A stretch of 64,000 nucleotides of DNA from Halovivax asiaticus JCM 14624. Its GTDB lineage: Archaea; Halobacteriota; Halobacteria; Halobacteriales; Natrialbaceae. Shown here in pieces: positions 1-9,404 of this stretch. Made by a program: the position numbers and the translations under genes. The stretch's first letter is position 1, and every line of letters begins with the position of its first letter. Below the pieces are notes generated by a model, which ran no database searches, was not told the DNA's origin, and saw nothing but the letters and a program-made list of their open reading frames with translations. The stretch spans positions 440,265 through 504,264 of the forward strand of contig NZ_AOIQ01000006.1 in assembly GCF_000337515.1 (NCBI RefSeq), in the 5' to 3' direction.

Positions 1-186
1 GAAATCGGAAATTATTTTACGTGTTAACAGATACCACCTGACGATGTCCGCCAGGCTGGAACGAGTACGCAACCGACGCACGCGCAGCATCCGAGCGGTT
101 GATATTCCCCCGGAAAACCGGTCGCGAACGGCCGAGCCAGGGCGTCAGAGCGTGGTCGAACCCGATCGGGAGCCGAGGCGATTGCG

Positions 187-1128
187 ATGAGCCTCGGTCG
201 ACTCTTCGCCAAACGGATCGCGCTCGGCTTCGTCGCCGCATGGACGGTGCTGACGATCGTCTTTGCGGCCTTCAATCTGAGCGAGGACTGGGTCCTCGCA
301 GGAATCGAAGGCCAGATGCGTTGGGGCGGCGCGAGCGAAGCGGAGGTCGAAGCGCGAACGAGGGAGTACATGGCGTCACGCGGGCTCGACGAACCACTAC
401 TCGAACGATACGTCGACTGGATGGGCCGGATGCTCACGTTCGACTGGGGACAATCGATCACGTCGGGTGAGCCGGTGATCGGGTTGGTCCGAGAGGGACT
501 AGTACGAACCGCAGCGTACGTCGTCCCCGGCATCACGCTGGCGATCGTACTCGGCATCGGGTTCGGCCTGTACGCCGCACTCCGACCCGAAAGTAGACTG
601 GCGGGCCTCGGTATCGGCACCGCGTACCTCGCGTTCGCCGTCCCGAACTTCTGGGTCGGTGGCATGCTCTACTCGCTCGACGGAACCGCCTTCGACGCAC
701 CGCCCGTCCTGTTCGATTCGATTCTCCCGATCGTGCTAACAGCGACGACGCTCCTGGGAGGGTACGTAAGTTACGCACGTGCCCACTCGCGCGAGTACGC
801 GTCCACGCAATTCGTCAAACTCGTCAAAACCAAAGGAGCGGGACCGATCACTGTAGCCCGACACATCGTCCGTAACGCAGCGATCCCGTTCGTCTCCATG
901 GTCTTCGTCGAGGCACTGGCACTGCTCGTTCTCTCGGTGTTCGTGATCGAAACGCTGTTCGGCATCGACGGGTTCGGAATGCAGCTGTTCACGGCTATCG
1001 AGACGAGAGACTTACCTATCGTCCTCGGGAGCACGTTGGCCATCGTCGCCGTGGGGATCACCGGCAATATCCTCCAGGACATCGCATACACGGCGCTCGA
1101 TCCACGCGTCGACACGGGCGCTCGATAA
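187..1128 (+). CDS. Peptide/nickel-type ABC transporter permease (DppB-like), orphan
   Basis: 313 aa inner-membrane permease of the DppB/OppB family. It has an N-terminal TM segment, a long extracytoplasmic loop (about residues 40-100), then five further hydrophobic segments. The cytoplasmic EAA-type coupling loop is visible around residues 210-230 (KTKGAGPITVARHIVRNA), and the C-terminus ends ALDPRV, as DppB proteins do. It is divergent: the first loop lacks the usual TPGDP motif that the second DppB in this window has. No DppC, ATPase or binding-protein gene follows it on the same strand before the next promoter region, so its partner may lie upstream of the window or be borrowed from the operon at 1475-7902. 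ATG start at 187 chosen because the DppB-like N-terminus (SLGRLFAKRIALGF) begins there. Family sure, substrate unknown. Confidence 0.85.
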   Translation: MSLGRLFAKRIALGFVAAWTVLTIVFAAFNLSEDWVLAGIEGQMRWGGASEAEVEARTREYMASRGLDEPLLERYVDWMGRMLTFDWGQSITSGEPVIGLVREGLVRTAAYVVPGITLAIVLGIGFGLYAALRPESRLAGLGIGTAYLAFAVPNFWVGGMLYSLDGTAFDAPPVLFDSILPIVLTATTLLGGYVSYARAHSREYASTQFVKLVKTKGAGPITVARHIVRNAAIPFVSMVFVEALALLVLSVFVIETLFGIDGFGMQLFTAIETRDLPIVLGSTLAIVAVGITGNILQDIAYTALDPRVDTGAR

Positions 1129-1474
1129 ATTTCGGTATTCGATCAGGGACGATTCTGCATCCGCAATCGATCCGAATCGCCGCCAGGCCGATCAACAAAA
1201 CCCGACTTTCCAGGCGGCCTCACGACCGTTCGAAACACCCGGCGAATGCGTCCGCGATAGGGTCAAGAGAAATTAAATTTATATCTTCCCCAAAATAGGT
1301 AATTTGAAAGGCCGGGCGAAGGTACCGAAGATAACCAAAGGCCATATCCTTCCACTGCACCGTCTTTTGCCAAACGAACGACGGGTCGTGGCCCTACACA
1401 ACACCTATCGTGTGGGAAGCAGACTCACTCAGAAACAATACTTATATATGGGGTAAGTACACTGTTGACACACA
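1129..1474. other. Gene-free spacer upstream of the dpp operon
   Basis: This 346-base spacer has no credible ORF. It is much more AT-rich than the flanks between about 1265 and 1310, where there is a second TATA-like stretch (aattaaatttatatc, from 1271). The operon promoter lies at its right end. Confidence 0.6.
1441..1449 (+). promoter_or_regulatory. TATA box of the dpp operon
   Basis: The stretch cttatatat is centred about 30 bases before the ATG at 1475, the normal archaeal TATA-to-start-site distance. The transcript is therefore probably leaderless or nearly so. No Shine-Dalgarno sequence is seen before this ATG, which fits. Confidence 0.6.
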
Positions 1475-3436
1475 ATGGTGCTAGACCAGGCCAAATCAGC
1501 GACGGACGTTGACCGACGATCGGTTCTGAAGACTATTGGTGCAGGTGGTGGAATCGCTCTCGCCGGCTGTCTCAACGGTGGAGATGACGAGGGCGGCGAC
1601 TTCCCGATGAAAATTACGCTCGAAGTGAACGCGGACAACGACGACCGCCTTGAGATGGTCGAGCTCATCGCAGCCTCCCTCGAAAAAACGGACTACTTCG
1701 AGGCTAAGGTAAAGACGTACGAGTGGACGACGTACGTGAGTCGTGTCATGGGCTCCGAATACCCGAACAAGGGTGTCGTCCCGTGTATCGGACTGGCCGG
1801 GACGTTCAACCCCGGCAGCTTCTGTAACGCCCTCCACCACACGGACAACATCGGACAATGTTGTAACCTGACCGGCGTGGGCAACGAGGAACTGGACAGT
1901 ATGATCGAAGACGCTCGATACGGAATCGAGGTCTCCCAGGACAACGAACTCCGCGGCAAGCGCTACGACGAAGTCTGGAACGAACTCGCCGACAACAAAT
2001 TCAGTTCGATTACGCACTTCGACGTGCAGAGCGTCATTACGACGAACGAGGTCCACAACTTCGTTTCATACCCGTTCCAGCAGTCACTGATTAGTCACGC
2101 GCTTTACTCAGCCGCCGACGAACAGGTTGCGTGGATCGACCGCGATAACGCCGCGTCGCCGGACAGTCGGTCGTCGCTGTCCGATCTGAAAGAAGGTGGT
2201 GAACTGAGCGTCGGTCTCGGCGCCAACCCGTCGTCGTTCGACCCGCCGTACAGCACGGACACGACCTCGAGTATCGCCCAGTCATACATCTTCGAATACC
2301 TGACTACCTCGGACTCCCAAGGGAACGTCTACCCGTGGCTCGCCGAGGATTACACCATCGAGGACGTTCAGGATATCGATCTAATGGCGTACGAGCCGTA
2401 TATGACCGAGGTCCAGACCACGGAAGAGGACGGACTCGACACGGACGCGCAGGTCATCGTTCAACACCCGGAGGACAGCCCCGCCGATCAGGACACGGTC
2501 CGCGTCCTCACGCCAACGGAAGCCGCCGATGCGGTCGCCGACGGCACCTACGGGATGCACTTCCGGTACGAACTCGAAGAGGGCGTTTCGTTCCACAACG
2601 GCGAGGAAATGACGGCGGAAGACGTAATCGCCTCGCTCAAGCGCGTCGAAAATTCCCAGATATCCGCCCAGACGTTCGACTCGGTGCTGCACGCTGAAGC
2701 TGTCGACGACTACACCGTCGACTTCTACGCACAGATCCCGGACGCGGAAGCAGAGCGCCTCCTCACGAGTACGACGGCGATCATGCCGAAGGAGGTCGCC
2801 GAGGCGGGTAACGGCGAAGTCGACCCACGTAACAGCGTCGATCCGGTCGGCACGGGCCCATACGAGTTCGGCGAAATCGACGACGGGAACTACTTCACTG
2901 TCGAGTCGTTCGACAGCTACTGGATGCACGACAAGGGGATTCAGAACAAGCCCTGGTTCGACGGTCCCTCGGAGTTCCCGAACGGCCCAGTGGTCGACAC
3001 CGTCTACAACGAAGTCGTTCAAGACACCAGTACCCGGCAGGGATCACTTCAGGCCAACGAGCTAGACGTTACGTACGGGCTCAACGCATCGACCCTCGAT
3101 AGCTTCGTCGAGAGTGAGGACTTCATCGTCGACAGCGTCTCCGCCGGCGGATACGAGTACATCCAGTACCCACCCGCCGTCGAACCGTTCGACGATCCTC
3201 GATTCCGCAAGGCGATCAACTACCTCATTCCCCGACAAATGATCGTCGACAACATCCTCAACGGCTGGGGAGAACCGGCGTGGACGTCCCTCCCCGAGCT
3301 CGCACGCGGTGCCGGAACGGCGGACTACGAAGCGCTCGAATCTAAAGTCAGACCAACGAACGAACACAAGCCGGAAGAAGCTGTGTCGCTCCTCGAAGAA
3401 GTCATCGAGGACAAAGGCTACTCCTCGAACGTCTAG
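1475..3436 (+). CDS. Peptide ABC transporter substrate-binding lipoprotein (SBP_bac_5), apparently circularly permuted
   Basis: 653 aa family-5 extracellular solute-binding protein with a Tat signal and lipobox (RR at 14-15, LAGC with Cys32). It would bind a peptide-like ligand outside the membrane and deliver it to the downstream permeases. The order of its parts is unusual. Residues about 44-213 read like the C-terminal part of the family (MKITLEVNADNDDRLEMVE, TYEWTTYVSRV, a FNPGSF block, GVGNEELDSMI, then RYDEVWNELAD). Residues about 237-653 read like the N-terminal part (GGELSVGLGANPSSFDP, GVSFHNGEEMTAEDVIASLK, DPVGTGPYEF, PFDDPRFRKAINYLIPRQMI). The protein ends at KPEEAVSLLEE, where a normal member would continue into the 'early' segment. 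There are four extra cysteines (104, 117, 129, 130). First gene of a five-gene operon. Family call firm; permutation is inferred from motif order. Confidence 0.88.
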   Translation: MVLDQAKSATDVDRRSVLKTIGAGGGIALAGCLNGGDDEGGDFPMKITLEVNADNDDRLEMVELIAASLEKTDYFEAKVKTYEWTTYVSRVMGSEYPNKGVVPCIGLAGTFNPGSFCNALHHTDNIGQCCNLTGVGNEELDSMIEDARYGIEVSQDNELRGKRYDEVWNELADNKFSSITHFDVQSVITTNEVHNFVSYPFQQSLISHALYSAADEQVAWIDRDNAASPDSRSSLSDLKEGGELSVGLGANPSSFDPPYSTDTTSSIAQSYIFEYLTTSDSQGNVYPWLAEDYTIEDVQDIDLMAYEPYMTEVQTTEEDGLDTDAQVIVQHPEDSPADQDTVRVLTPTEAADAVADGTYGMHFRYELEEGVSFHNGEEMTAEDVIASLKRVENSQISAQTFDSVLHAEAVDDYTVDFYAQIPDAEAERLLTSTTAIMPKEVAEAGNGEVDPRNSVDPVGTGPYEFGEIDDGNYFTVESFDSYWMHDKGIQNKPWFDGPSEFPNGPVVDTVYNEVVQDTSTRQGSLQANELDVTYGLNASTLDSFVESEDFIVDSVSAGGYEYIQYPPAVEPFDDPRFRKAINYLIPRQMIVDNILNGWGEPAWTSLPELARGAGTADYEALESKVRPTNEHKPEEAVSLLEEVIEDKGYSSNV

Positions 3437-3502
3437 AATCGAACGGCTCTTTCGGACCGACGCCTTTTTAGTATGTGGGCAGCAACCACGCGATAGAATA
3501 CC

Positions 3503-4459
3503 ATGAGCCTCAGACGGTTTATCGTAAAGAGACTTCTTGCAATCATCCCAATTCTGTTCGGGGTGTCGATAATCACGTTCGGGCTGGTCCACCTTACACC
3601 AGGTGATCCAGTACAGCAGATCCTCGCTCTCAACCCGAGGGCTGGACCGACTGAAAAGCAGCAGTTACGGGAGCAATTCGGTCTCGCCGCACCGATCTGG
3701 GAACAGTATCTGAACTGGATGAAGGGCGTCTTCACCGGCGACTTCGGCGAGGTGTATCGCTCGCGCCGTGCCGTGTCCGAAGTCATCTACTCGCGCCTGC
3801 CCGAAACGCTCCTCCTCGGCCTCTTCGGCTGGGTGTTCGGGCTTGTCATCGCGATTCCGACCGGGATCTACGCCGCCGTACACAAGGACCAGCTCGGCGA
3901 CACCGTGAGCCGATTCGTGGCGCTCTCCGGGATCTCCATCCCGAACTTCTGGCTCGGTCTGATGCTCATCCTCATTGGCTCACTCACCCTCGGCTGGTGG
4001 CCGGTCACGGCACCCAAGCGGGCGCCGCTACTCTCGTTCGATATGCTATGGTACCTGATACTGCCGGGACTGACCATCGGTACTGCAGCAGCATCGTCAA
4101 TCATGCGCGTAATGCGGACGTCCATGGCCGAAGAAATGAACAAGGAGTACGTGACCGCCGCGAGAGCAAAGGGGCTCCCCGAACGGACGGTCGTCCTCAA
4201 ACACGTACTCCGAAACTCGCTCATTTCCGTAGTGACGCTGGCAGCAACGCTCACCGCGAGTATCGTCGCGGGATCCGTCATCATCGAGCAAGTGTTCGCG
4301 TGGCCAGGACTCGGACAAACGTTCATCCAGGCCATCAGAAACGCCGAATACAACCTCATCATGGCGATCACTCTCTTTACGGGCGTGTTCATCATCCTCG
4401 CTAATCTGGTAGCAGACATCCTGTACGCAGCACTCGACCCGAGGATTCGATATGACTGA
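3503..4459 (+). CDS. dppB: Peptide ABC transporter permease (DppB)
   Basis: 318 aa permease of the DppB/OppB family. It has an N-terminal TM followed by the family motif VHLTPGDPVQQIL (about residues 28-40), then an extracytoplasmic loop, five more TM segments, and the EAA coupling loop (about 213-235, EYVTAARAKGLPERTVVLKHVLRNSL). The C-terminus is ADILYAALDPRIRYD. It follows the binding-protein gene by 66 bases and overlaps the next permease by 8 bases, so the two permeases are translationally linked. It forms the membrane channel with the DppC at 4452. Confidence 0.95.
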   Translation: MSLRRFIVKRLLAIIPILFGVSIITFGLVHLTPGDPVQQILALNPRAGPTEKQQLREQFGLAAPIWEQYLNWMKGVFTGDFGEVYRSRRAVSEVIYSRLPETLLLGLFGWVFGLVIAIPTGIYAAVHKDQLGDTVSRFVALSGISIPNFWLGLMLILIGSLTLGWWPVTAPKRAPLLSFDMLWYLILPGLTIGTAAASSIMRVMRTSMAEEMNKEYVTAARAKGLPERTVVLKHVLRNSLISVVTLAATLTASIVAGSVIIEQVFAWPGLGQTFIQAIRNAEYNLIMAITLFTGVFIILANLVADILYAALDPRIRYD

Positions 4460-5507
4460 TAAAAACGTACTCTCCGGACGCGGTCGCATAGAAATCACCG
4501 GGTTCAACCCGGAACGAGTGGAACAGCGAGACAGCCTCTCCGGCTGGTCAGAGGAGGCCGGCCGAGCCACACAGAGTCGATGGTCACGGGCGTGGCAGCG
4601 GTTCAAACGCAACCGGAGCGCGCTGCTTGGCGTGGTCGTCGTGGCGCTCCTCGCCTTCCTCGCCATCTTCGCACGGCCGATCGAAGTCTTCGGCCTCACC
4701 GTACAGCCGTTTTCGCTCGCGCCGCATCCGCCGGGGGAACTCCTGTACTTCAACCACCCCGGCGAGGGATTCACCGGCGACTACCAGCCCCCGAGCATGA
4801 AGGCGCCGATGGGCGTGGACGGTGACGGACGCGACATCTTCTCGCGCCTCCTCTACGGCGGTCGCTACAGTCTCTCCATCGGATTTATCGTCGTCGGGCT
4901 AACCGCCGGCATCGGGCTCCTCTACGGCGCCGTCTCGGGATACTACGGCGGCTGGGTCGACGAGATCATGATGCGGATCGTCGACGTCATCTACGCCTTC
5001 CCCGGGCTCATCTTGTCGCTGATCATCGTCTCCATGCTCGGTCGGGGCTACACGCAACTCATCATCGCCTTCTCCCTGTTCGGCTGGGCTGGGTACGGGC
5101 GACTCGTCCGCGGGGAGGTGCTAAAGGTCAAAGAGAACGAGTACGTGATGGCAGCCAAGGCACTCGGCGCACGCGACAGAAGCGTCGTGCTCAGGCACAT
5201 CGCCCCCAACACGATGGCACCCTTACTGGTAGTCGCCTCACTACGAATCGGGACCGTCGTCATCGGCGTTGCCGCGCTCGGGTTCCTCGGACTCGGCATG
5301 CCCCCAGGAAGCGCAGAGTGGGGGACGATGCTCGATGGGGCCCGCAACTCGCTGATCCGTCTCGATACCGGCCCCAAGTGGTGGGCGACCGTCTTCCCGG
5401 GAACAGCAATCTTCCTGTTCGTGATGTCGATGAACATGATCGGTGACGGGATCAACGACGCCCTCGACGCCCAGCAGACCGGCGTCGGCAAGGGAGGTGA
5501 CGAATAA
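4452..5507 (+). CDS. dppC: Peptide ABC transporter permease (DppC)
   Basis: 351 aa permease of the DppC/OppC family. A cytoplasmic N-terminus of about 55 residues leads into the OppC_N-type segment (WSRAWQRFKRNRSALLG) and first TM. A loop with GVDGDGRDIFSRLLYGGRYS precedes the core BPD_transp_1 domain. The EAA loop is near residues 228-250 (NEYVMAAKALGARDRSVVLRHIAPN). It starts inside the end of dppB (8-base overlap), and its last base is shared with the ATG of the next gene. The linker between the first TM and the GRDIFSR motif is longer than in bacterial DppC. Confidence 0.95.
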   Translation: MTDKNVLSGRGRIEITGFNPERVEQRDSLSGWSEEAGRATQSRWSRAWQRFKRNRSALLGVVVVALLAFLAIFARPIEVFGLTVQPFSLAPHPPGELLYFNHPGEGFTGDYQPPSMKAPMGVDGDGRDIFSRLLYGGRYSLSIGFIVVGLTAGIGLLYGAVSGYYGGWVDEIMMRIVDVIYAFPGLILSLIIVSMLGRGYTQLIIAFSLFGWAGYGRLVRGEVLKVKENEYVMAAKALGARDRSVVLRHIAPNTMAPLLVVASLRIGTVVIGVAALGFLGLGMPPGSAEWGTMLDGARNSLIRLDTGPKWWATVFPGTAIFLFVMSMNMIGDGINDALDAQQTGVGKGGDE

Positions 5508-6586
5508 TGGCCCTGCTCGAAGTCGAAGATCTGACGGTCAACTTCTACACGCAGGATGGTACCGTCAACGCGGTCGACAATCTTACGTACTCCATCGAAC
5601 GCGGAGAGAAGTTCGGCGTGGTCGGCGAAAGCGGGGCCGGAAAGAGTGTAACCGCGCTCTCGCTCATGCGACTCATCGACAGTCCCGGCCACATCGAAAG
5701 CGGGGAGATCCGCTTCAAGGGCCAGGATATCCTATCGATGTCCGAAGACGAGGTTCGATCGATCCGGGGCAACGAGATCGCAATGATCTTCCAGGACGCC
5801 CAAACGGCACTCAACCCGGTGTACAGCGTCGGCGAGCAGATCGCCGAGGCGATGCGACACCACCTCGACTACAGCAAATCCGAGGCCAAAGAAGAGACGA
5901 TCGACCTCCTCGCGAAAGTCGGGATTCCGGAGGCCAGAAAGCGCTACAGTGATTACCCGCACGAATTCTCTGGAGGGATGCAACAGCGTGCCATCATCGC
6001 GATGGCCCTATCCTGTGATCCGGATCTACTGATCTGCGACGAGCCCACGACGGCGCTCGACGTGACGATCGAAGCGAAGATCTTAGAGGAAATCGAGTCC
6101 CTCGCAGAGGAGTTCGACACGGCGATTCAGCTCATCACGCACGACCTGGGAGTCATCGCAGAGATTTGCGACCGTGTCATGGTAATGTACGGGGGCAAAC
6201 CGGTCGAGAAGGCGCCTGTCGAAGAATTGTTCTACGATCCGAAACACCCCTACACGGTCGGCCTGATGAGTTCGATTCCGCGGATCGGCGACTCAACGGA
6301 CCGACTCCAGACGATTCCGGGCAAAATGCCCGACCTCGTCGAACTCCCGCCGGGGTGTAGCTTCCACCCGCGCTGTCCGTACGCCGAAGAGGCCTGTACG
6401 CTCAGCGAGCCCGAACTACTCGACACCAAGACAGGTAAGCCCGCCTCGGAGGTGGGTACCAACCACTCAGCTGCCTGTCTGGCATACTCCGGTGACCTGA
6501 CCGGCGAGCTCGACTACTCGGTTACGGTAAACGAGGATTCGAAATCGAACGCGCCCGCCAGCCAAATTACAGGTGACAACCAATGA
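5507..6586 (+). CDS. dppD: Peptide ABC transporter ATP-binding protein (DppD)
   Basis: 359 aa cytoplasmic ATPase of the Dpp/Opp type. Walker A is GESGAGKS (40-47), the signature is FSGGMQQR, Walker B is LLICDEP, and the H-loop is ITHDLGV. The C-terminal oligo_HPY region has the cysteine pattern [15 protein letters not shown] plus a later Cys in HSAACLAY, which in this family can hold an iron-sulphur cluster. A strong Shine-Dalgarno (ggaggtga) lies just before the ATG although the gene directly abuts dppC. It pairs with the ATPase at 6583. Confidence 0.95.
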   Translation: MALLEVEDLTVNFYTQDGTVNAVDNLTYSIERGEKFGVVGESGAGKSVTALSLMRLIDSPGHIESGEIRFKGQDILSMSEDEVRSIRGNEIAMIFQDAQTALNPVYSVGEQIAEAMRHHLDYSKSEAKEETIDLLAKVGIPEARKRYSDYPHEFSGGMQQRAIIAMALSCDPDLLICDEPTTALDVTIEAKILEEIESLAEEFDTAIQLITHDLGVIAEICDRVMVMYGGKPVEKAPVEELFYDPKHPYTVGLMSSIPRIGDSTDRLQTIPGKMPDLVELPPGCSFHPRCPYAEEACTLSEPELLDTKTGKPASEVGTNHSAACLAYSGDLTGELDYSVTVNEDSKSNAPASQITGDNQ

Positions 6587-7902
6587 GCGAACCCATCCTC
6601 GAAGCGCGCGGACTCAAGAAGTACTACGACACGGCCAGCGGGTTCATGGACAGTATGCTCGGTCGGTCGAACAAGGTCAAAGCCGTCGACGATATCGATC
6701 TCGAACTCCACGAGGGCGAAACGCTCGGCGTCGTCGGCGAGAGTGGGTGCGGAAAGACGACACTCGGTCGGACGATGCTGCGGCTCATCGAACCGACGGA
6801 AGGGTCGGTGTACTACAAGGGCCAGGATCTGACAGAACTGTCCTCGAGTGAACTCCGAGATGTCCGGACGGACATCCAGTACATCTTCCAGGATCCGTTC
6901 TCGAGCCTGAATCCGCGGATGACCGTCGGCGACATCATCGGCGAGCCGCTCGACATCCACGGCATCGCCGAAGGGCAAGAGCGAGACGAACGGATCTACG
7001 AACTCCTCGAAACCGTCGGCCTGAACCCGAGCCACAGTCACCGGTATCCTCACGAGTTCTCCGGTGGACAGCGCCAGCGTATCGGCATCGCCAGAGCCCT
7101 CGCTGTTGATCCGGAGGTCATCATCTGTGACGAGCCAGTCAGCGCACTGGACGTCAGCGTGCAGGCCCAGATTCTCAATCTGTTAGAAGATCTCCAGGAG
7201 GATTTCGGCCTCTCGTATATCTTCATCGCGCACGACCTGAGCGTCGTCGAGCATATCTCGGACCGCATCGCCGTGATGTACCTCGGCAAGATAGCCGAGA
7301 CCGGCACAACCGACGAGGTGTTCGAACCGCCGTACCATCCGTACGCCGAAGCCCTGCTCTCAGCGATTCCAGAACCGGATCCGCTGTGGGACGGCGAACA
7401 GATATACCTCTCAGGGTCGGTTCCATCACCAATCGATCCGCCAACCGGCTGTCGGTTCCACACCCGCTGTCCGCGGGTGATCCAGCCGGAAGAGTACAAC
7501 ATGCCACAGAAAGAGTGGCGACAGTTGATGGACTTCAAACAGCGCCTGCTTACGAGCGACAGCCTCAAGTCAATCGCACAGGTGACGGACGAAACCGTCG
7601 ACCTCGACTCGATCACGCGGGACACCCTTGACGAGCTCATCAGGCGGGAGTTCGATCTCCCAATGCAGCTTTCGGATATGCAGGCGGAACAGGTCATCTC
7701 GCAGGCCGTCGACCGACTGACGGAGGAGAACTTCGAGGATGCCCGAGCGCTCGTCGCAGACGGGTTCAAGTCGCCCTGCGAACAGGTCGATCCCGAGTTA
7801 CAGTCGACCGGCACAACCCACCGAATCGCCTGTCACCTCTACGACGATGATCCGAAACAGCCGGGTGCCACAAATACGAGCGACGCGGTAGCAGACGACT
7901 AA
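6583..7902 (+). CDS. dppF: Peptide ABC transporter ATP-binding protein (DppF) with an inserted segment in the HPY region
   Basis: 439 aa second ATPase of the transporter. Walker A is GESGCGKT (52-59), signature FSGGQRQR (159-166), Walker B VIICDEP (179-185), H-loop IAHDLSV. It overlaps dppD by 4 bases (ATGA) and has an aggtga ribosome-binding site. It is about 100 residues longer than bacterial DppF. The oligo_HPY region is split: Cys290 and Cys296 (GCRFHTRCP) are separated from Cys399 and Cys417 ([13 protein letters not shown]) by about 95 acidic, probably helical residues (about 300-396). The four-cysteine set is kept, so the cluster may still form. Last gene of the operon. Confidence 0.93.
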   Translation: MSEPILEARGLKKYYDTASGFMDSMLGRSNKVKAVDDIDLELHEGETLGVVGESGCGKTTLGRTMLRLIEPTEGSVYYKGQDLTELSSSELRDVRTDIQYIFQDPFSSLNPRMTVGDIIGEPLDIHGIAEGQERDERIYELLETVGLNPSHSHRYPHEFSGGQRQRIGIARALAVDPEVIICDEPVSALDVSVQAQILNLLEDLQEDFGLSYIFIAHDLSVVEHISDRIAVMYLGKIAETGTTDEVFEPPYHPYAEALLSAIPEPDPLWDGEQIYLSGSVPSPIDPPTGCRFHTRCPRVIQPEEYNMPQKEWRQLMDFKQRLLTSDSLKSIAQVTDETVDLDSITRDTLDELIRREFDLPMQLSDMQAEQVISQAVDRLTEENFEDARALVADGFKSPCEQVDPELQSTGTTHRIACHLYDDDPKQPGATNTSDAVADD

Positions 7903-7950
7903 GCAGTTCTATCACAACGGTTTTGTTCACTGGCTCTCTCCCTCCTAGCG

Positions 7951-8496
7951 ATGCGTCGTATCTATGAGTCGAACGCGCTCGAGCGGGAAACGGGCCCGTT
8001 CACACCTAACGAGCGCTCCGACAGTGACAAAGGGCCAAGCGTTCCCGATGATGACGATGCTGGCTTCCTCGGAACGCTCATCCCAAATTCCATCAGTACG
8101 CGTGCCATTGCGATCGACATTTCGACGCCAAAGGAGGTCTATACCGTTGGCGAACCCATCCATTTCAGTGTCGAGGTGTACAATCGGATGCCGTTCGGCG
8201 TCTCCATCCAGACGCCGACACCGTTACTGTGGAAATGGGAGGTGGACGACTACCCAAACGCCGCACACGCCGATCTCGACGATCCGCCCGCAGACACGAG
8301 TCAACACACCTTCTCGGGCGATGGACGGAAGCGGTTCGACAAACGCTGGCTACAGCGCTTCCAACGCTCGAAGTCCGAGTGGGAACGAGCCGAGCCGGGG
8401 ACCTACACGCTTCGAGCACGAGTGAACGTCCCAGGGTCAGAACGCGCTTACCACTCGAGCGAAACGGACGTCGAAATCGTCGAAGAGAACAACTGA
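7951..8496 (+). CDS. Uncharacterised protein with an Ig-like beta domain
   Basis: 181 aa with no signal peptide or TM segment. Residues 1-50 are polar and probably disordered. From about residue 52 the pattern IAIDISTPKEVYTVGEPIHFSVEV looks like an immunoglobulin-like beta sandwich of the kind in BsuPI/intracellular proteinase-inhibitor-like domains, with a matching C-terminal strand GTYTLRARVNVPG. I do not recognise a function. It follows the dpp operon by 48 bases on the same strand, and converges with the gene ending at 8520. Confidence 0.7.
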   Translation: MRRIYESNALERETGPFTPNERSDSDKGPSVPDDDDAGFLGTLIPNSISTRAIAIDISTPKEVYTVGEPIHFSVEVYNRMPFGVSIQTPTPLLWKWEVDDYPNAAHADLDDPPADTSQHTFSGDGRKRFDKRWLQRFQRSKSEWERAEPGTYTLRARVNVPGSERAYHSSETDVEIVEENN

Positions 8497-8519
8497 CCGA
8501 AAAATCCGTTTCAAAGGCG

Positions 8520-9404
8520 CTACGGAATGAATCCCTTTTTCGCCGTCCCCTCGTCAACATCCTCCGGATCCATTTCTACAAAGTGCGAGTCACACGACTG
8601 ACACCGGTAGGTGACAACCTCGAACTCTCGACAGCAAGAGGTGGCCGTCTCCTCGTCGAACGAAACCGAGCCACCACAGGTGGGGCAGGTTTCCCAGAGC
8701 GATCGGATCGACCTGAGCAGTCTGGCGCGCTGTTCCACGGGGACGTCCAGCCAGTCGTCGCGGCTCTCCTGTAACACCTCGTGGACGGCGACGTCGACGA
8801 TGAATGCTGCTTCGGAGGGCCACTGCCGGACCCGTCGGCGGGTCTCAATCGCGGGATAGTCGTATTCGGGGACGGAGACCTCATCGGGCGTTACGTCGTA
8901 CATCTCCGCGATGAATTCGACATCGACAACTCCGTCGAACGCCGCTGCGTGTTCCTCGGCGCTCTCTTTGAACGAGGGAGTCAACGTACGTCCGTCGTCA
9001 GTTGTCTCGACGACCTCAGCATCTTGCAGGTACCGTTCCGGATCAACGCTGTGTTCCTTCCGGTACTGGATCTTCCGTACCGCATCCTCAAGCGGGTTCC
9101 CACCACCGTCAGTCAGGACGGGCGGTTCGTGTTCGAACCGTGCGAGGACGGAATCCGGAAGGTATCGCTTCGTCAACGTCGGCGTTCCGGGAACGAGATA
9201 CCCCCGGAAGTAGATTACCGCGAGCGCGAGACCGAACGTAGCCACGCCAAGCACCGGCACAGCCGTCCCGACGGCGAACCCGAAAAGGACAGCCAAACCG
9301 ACGTTGACACCGGTACACGGTGGACAGCGGTTTCTCCCGGTATAGTCGGGATCCTTGAGCGACGAGATGCCGGAGTGAATCGTCGACAGTGCTGACTTGA
9401 TCAT
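8520..9404 (-). CDS. Uncharacterised membrane protein with a C-terminal zinc ribbon
   Basis: 294 aa counted from the ATG at 9404 (MIKSALSTIHSGISS). The open frame extends upstream to 9530, but that part is basic and shadow-like. The N-terminus carries a CPPC pair and two close TM segments (VGLAVLFGFAVGTAVPVLG, VATFGLALAVIYFRGY). A long soluble region follows, ending in a treble-clef or zinc ribbon with CPTCGG and a second CQSCDS pair (about 245-280). It resembles haloarchaeal proteins with no assigned role. Metal binding is inferred from the Cys spacing. Confidence 0.72.
   Translation of the reverse strand: MIKSALSTIHSGISSLKDPDYTGRNRCPPCTGVNVGLAVLFGFAVGTAVPVLGVATFGLALAVIYFRGYLVPGTPTLTKRYLPDSVLARFEHEPPVLTDGGGNPLEDAVRKIQYRKEHSVDPERYLQDAEVVETTDDGRTLTPSFKESAEEHAAAFDGVVDVEFIAEMYDVTPDEVSVPEYDYPAIETRRRVRQWPSEAAFIVDVAVHEVLQESRDDWLDVPVEQRARLLRSIRSLWETCPTCGGSVSFDEETATSCCREFEVVTYRCQSCDSHFVEMDPEDVDEGTAKKGFIP

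Noticed and set aside
1475-3436. Fusion of two separate solute-binding proteins as an explanation of its odd order
   Set aside because: Length matches one family member plus a short linker, and the two parts are complementary, not duplicate, halves.
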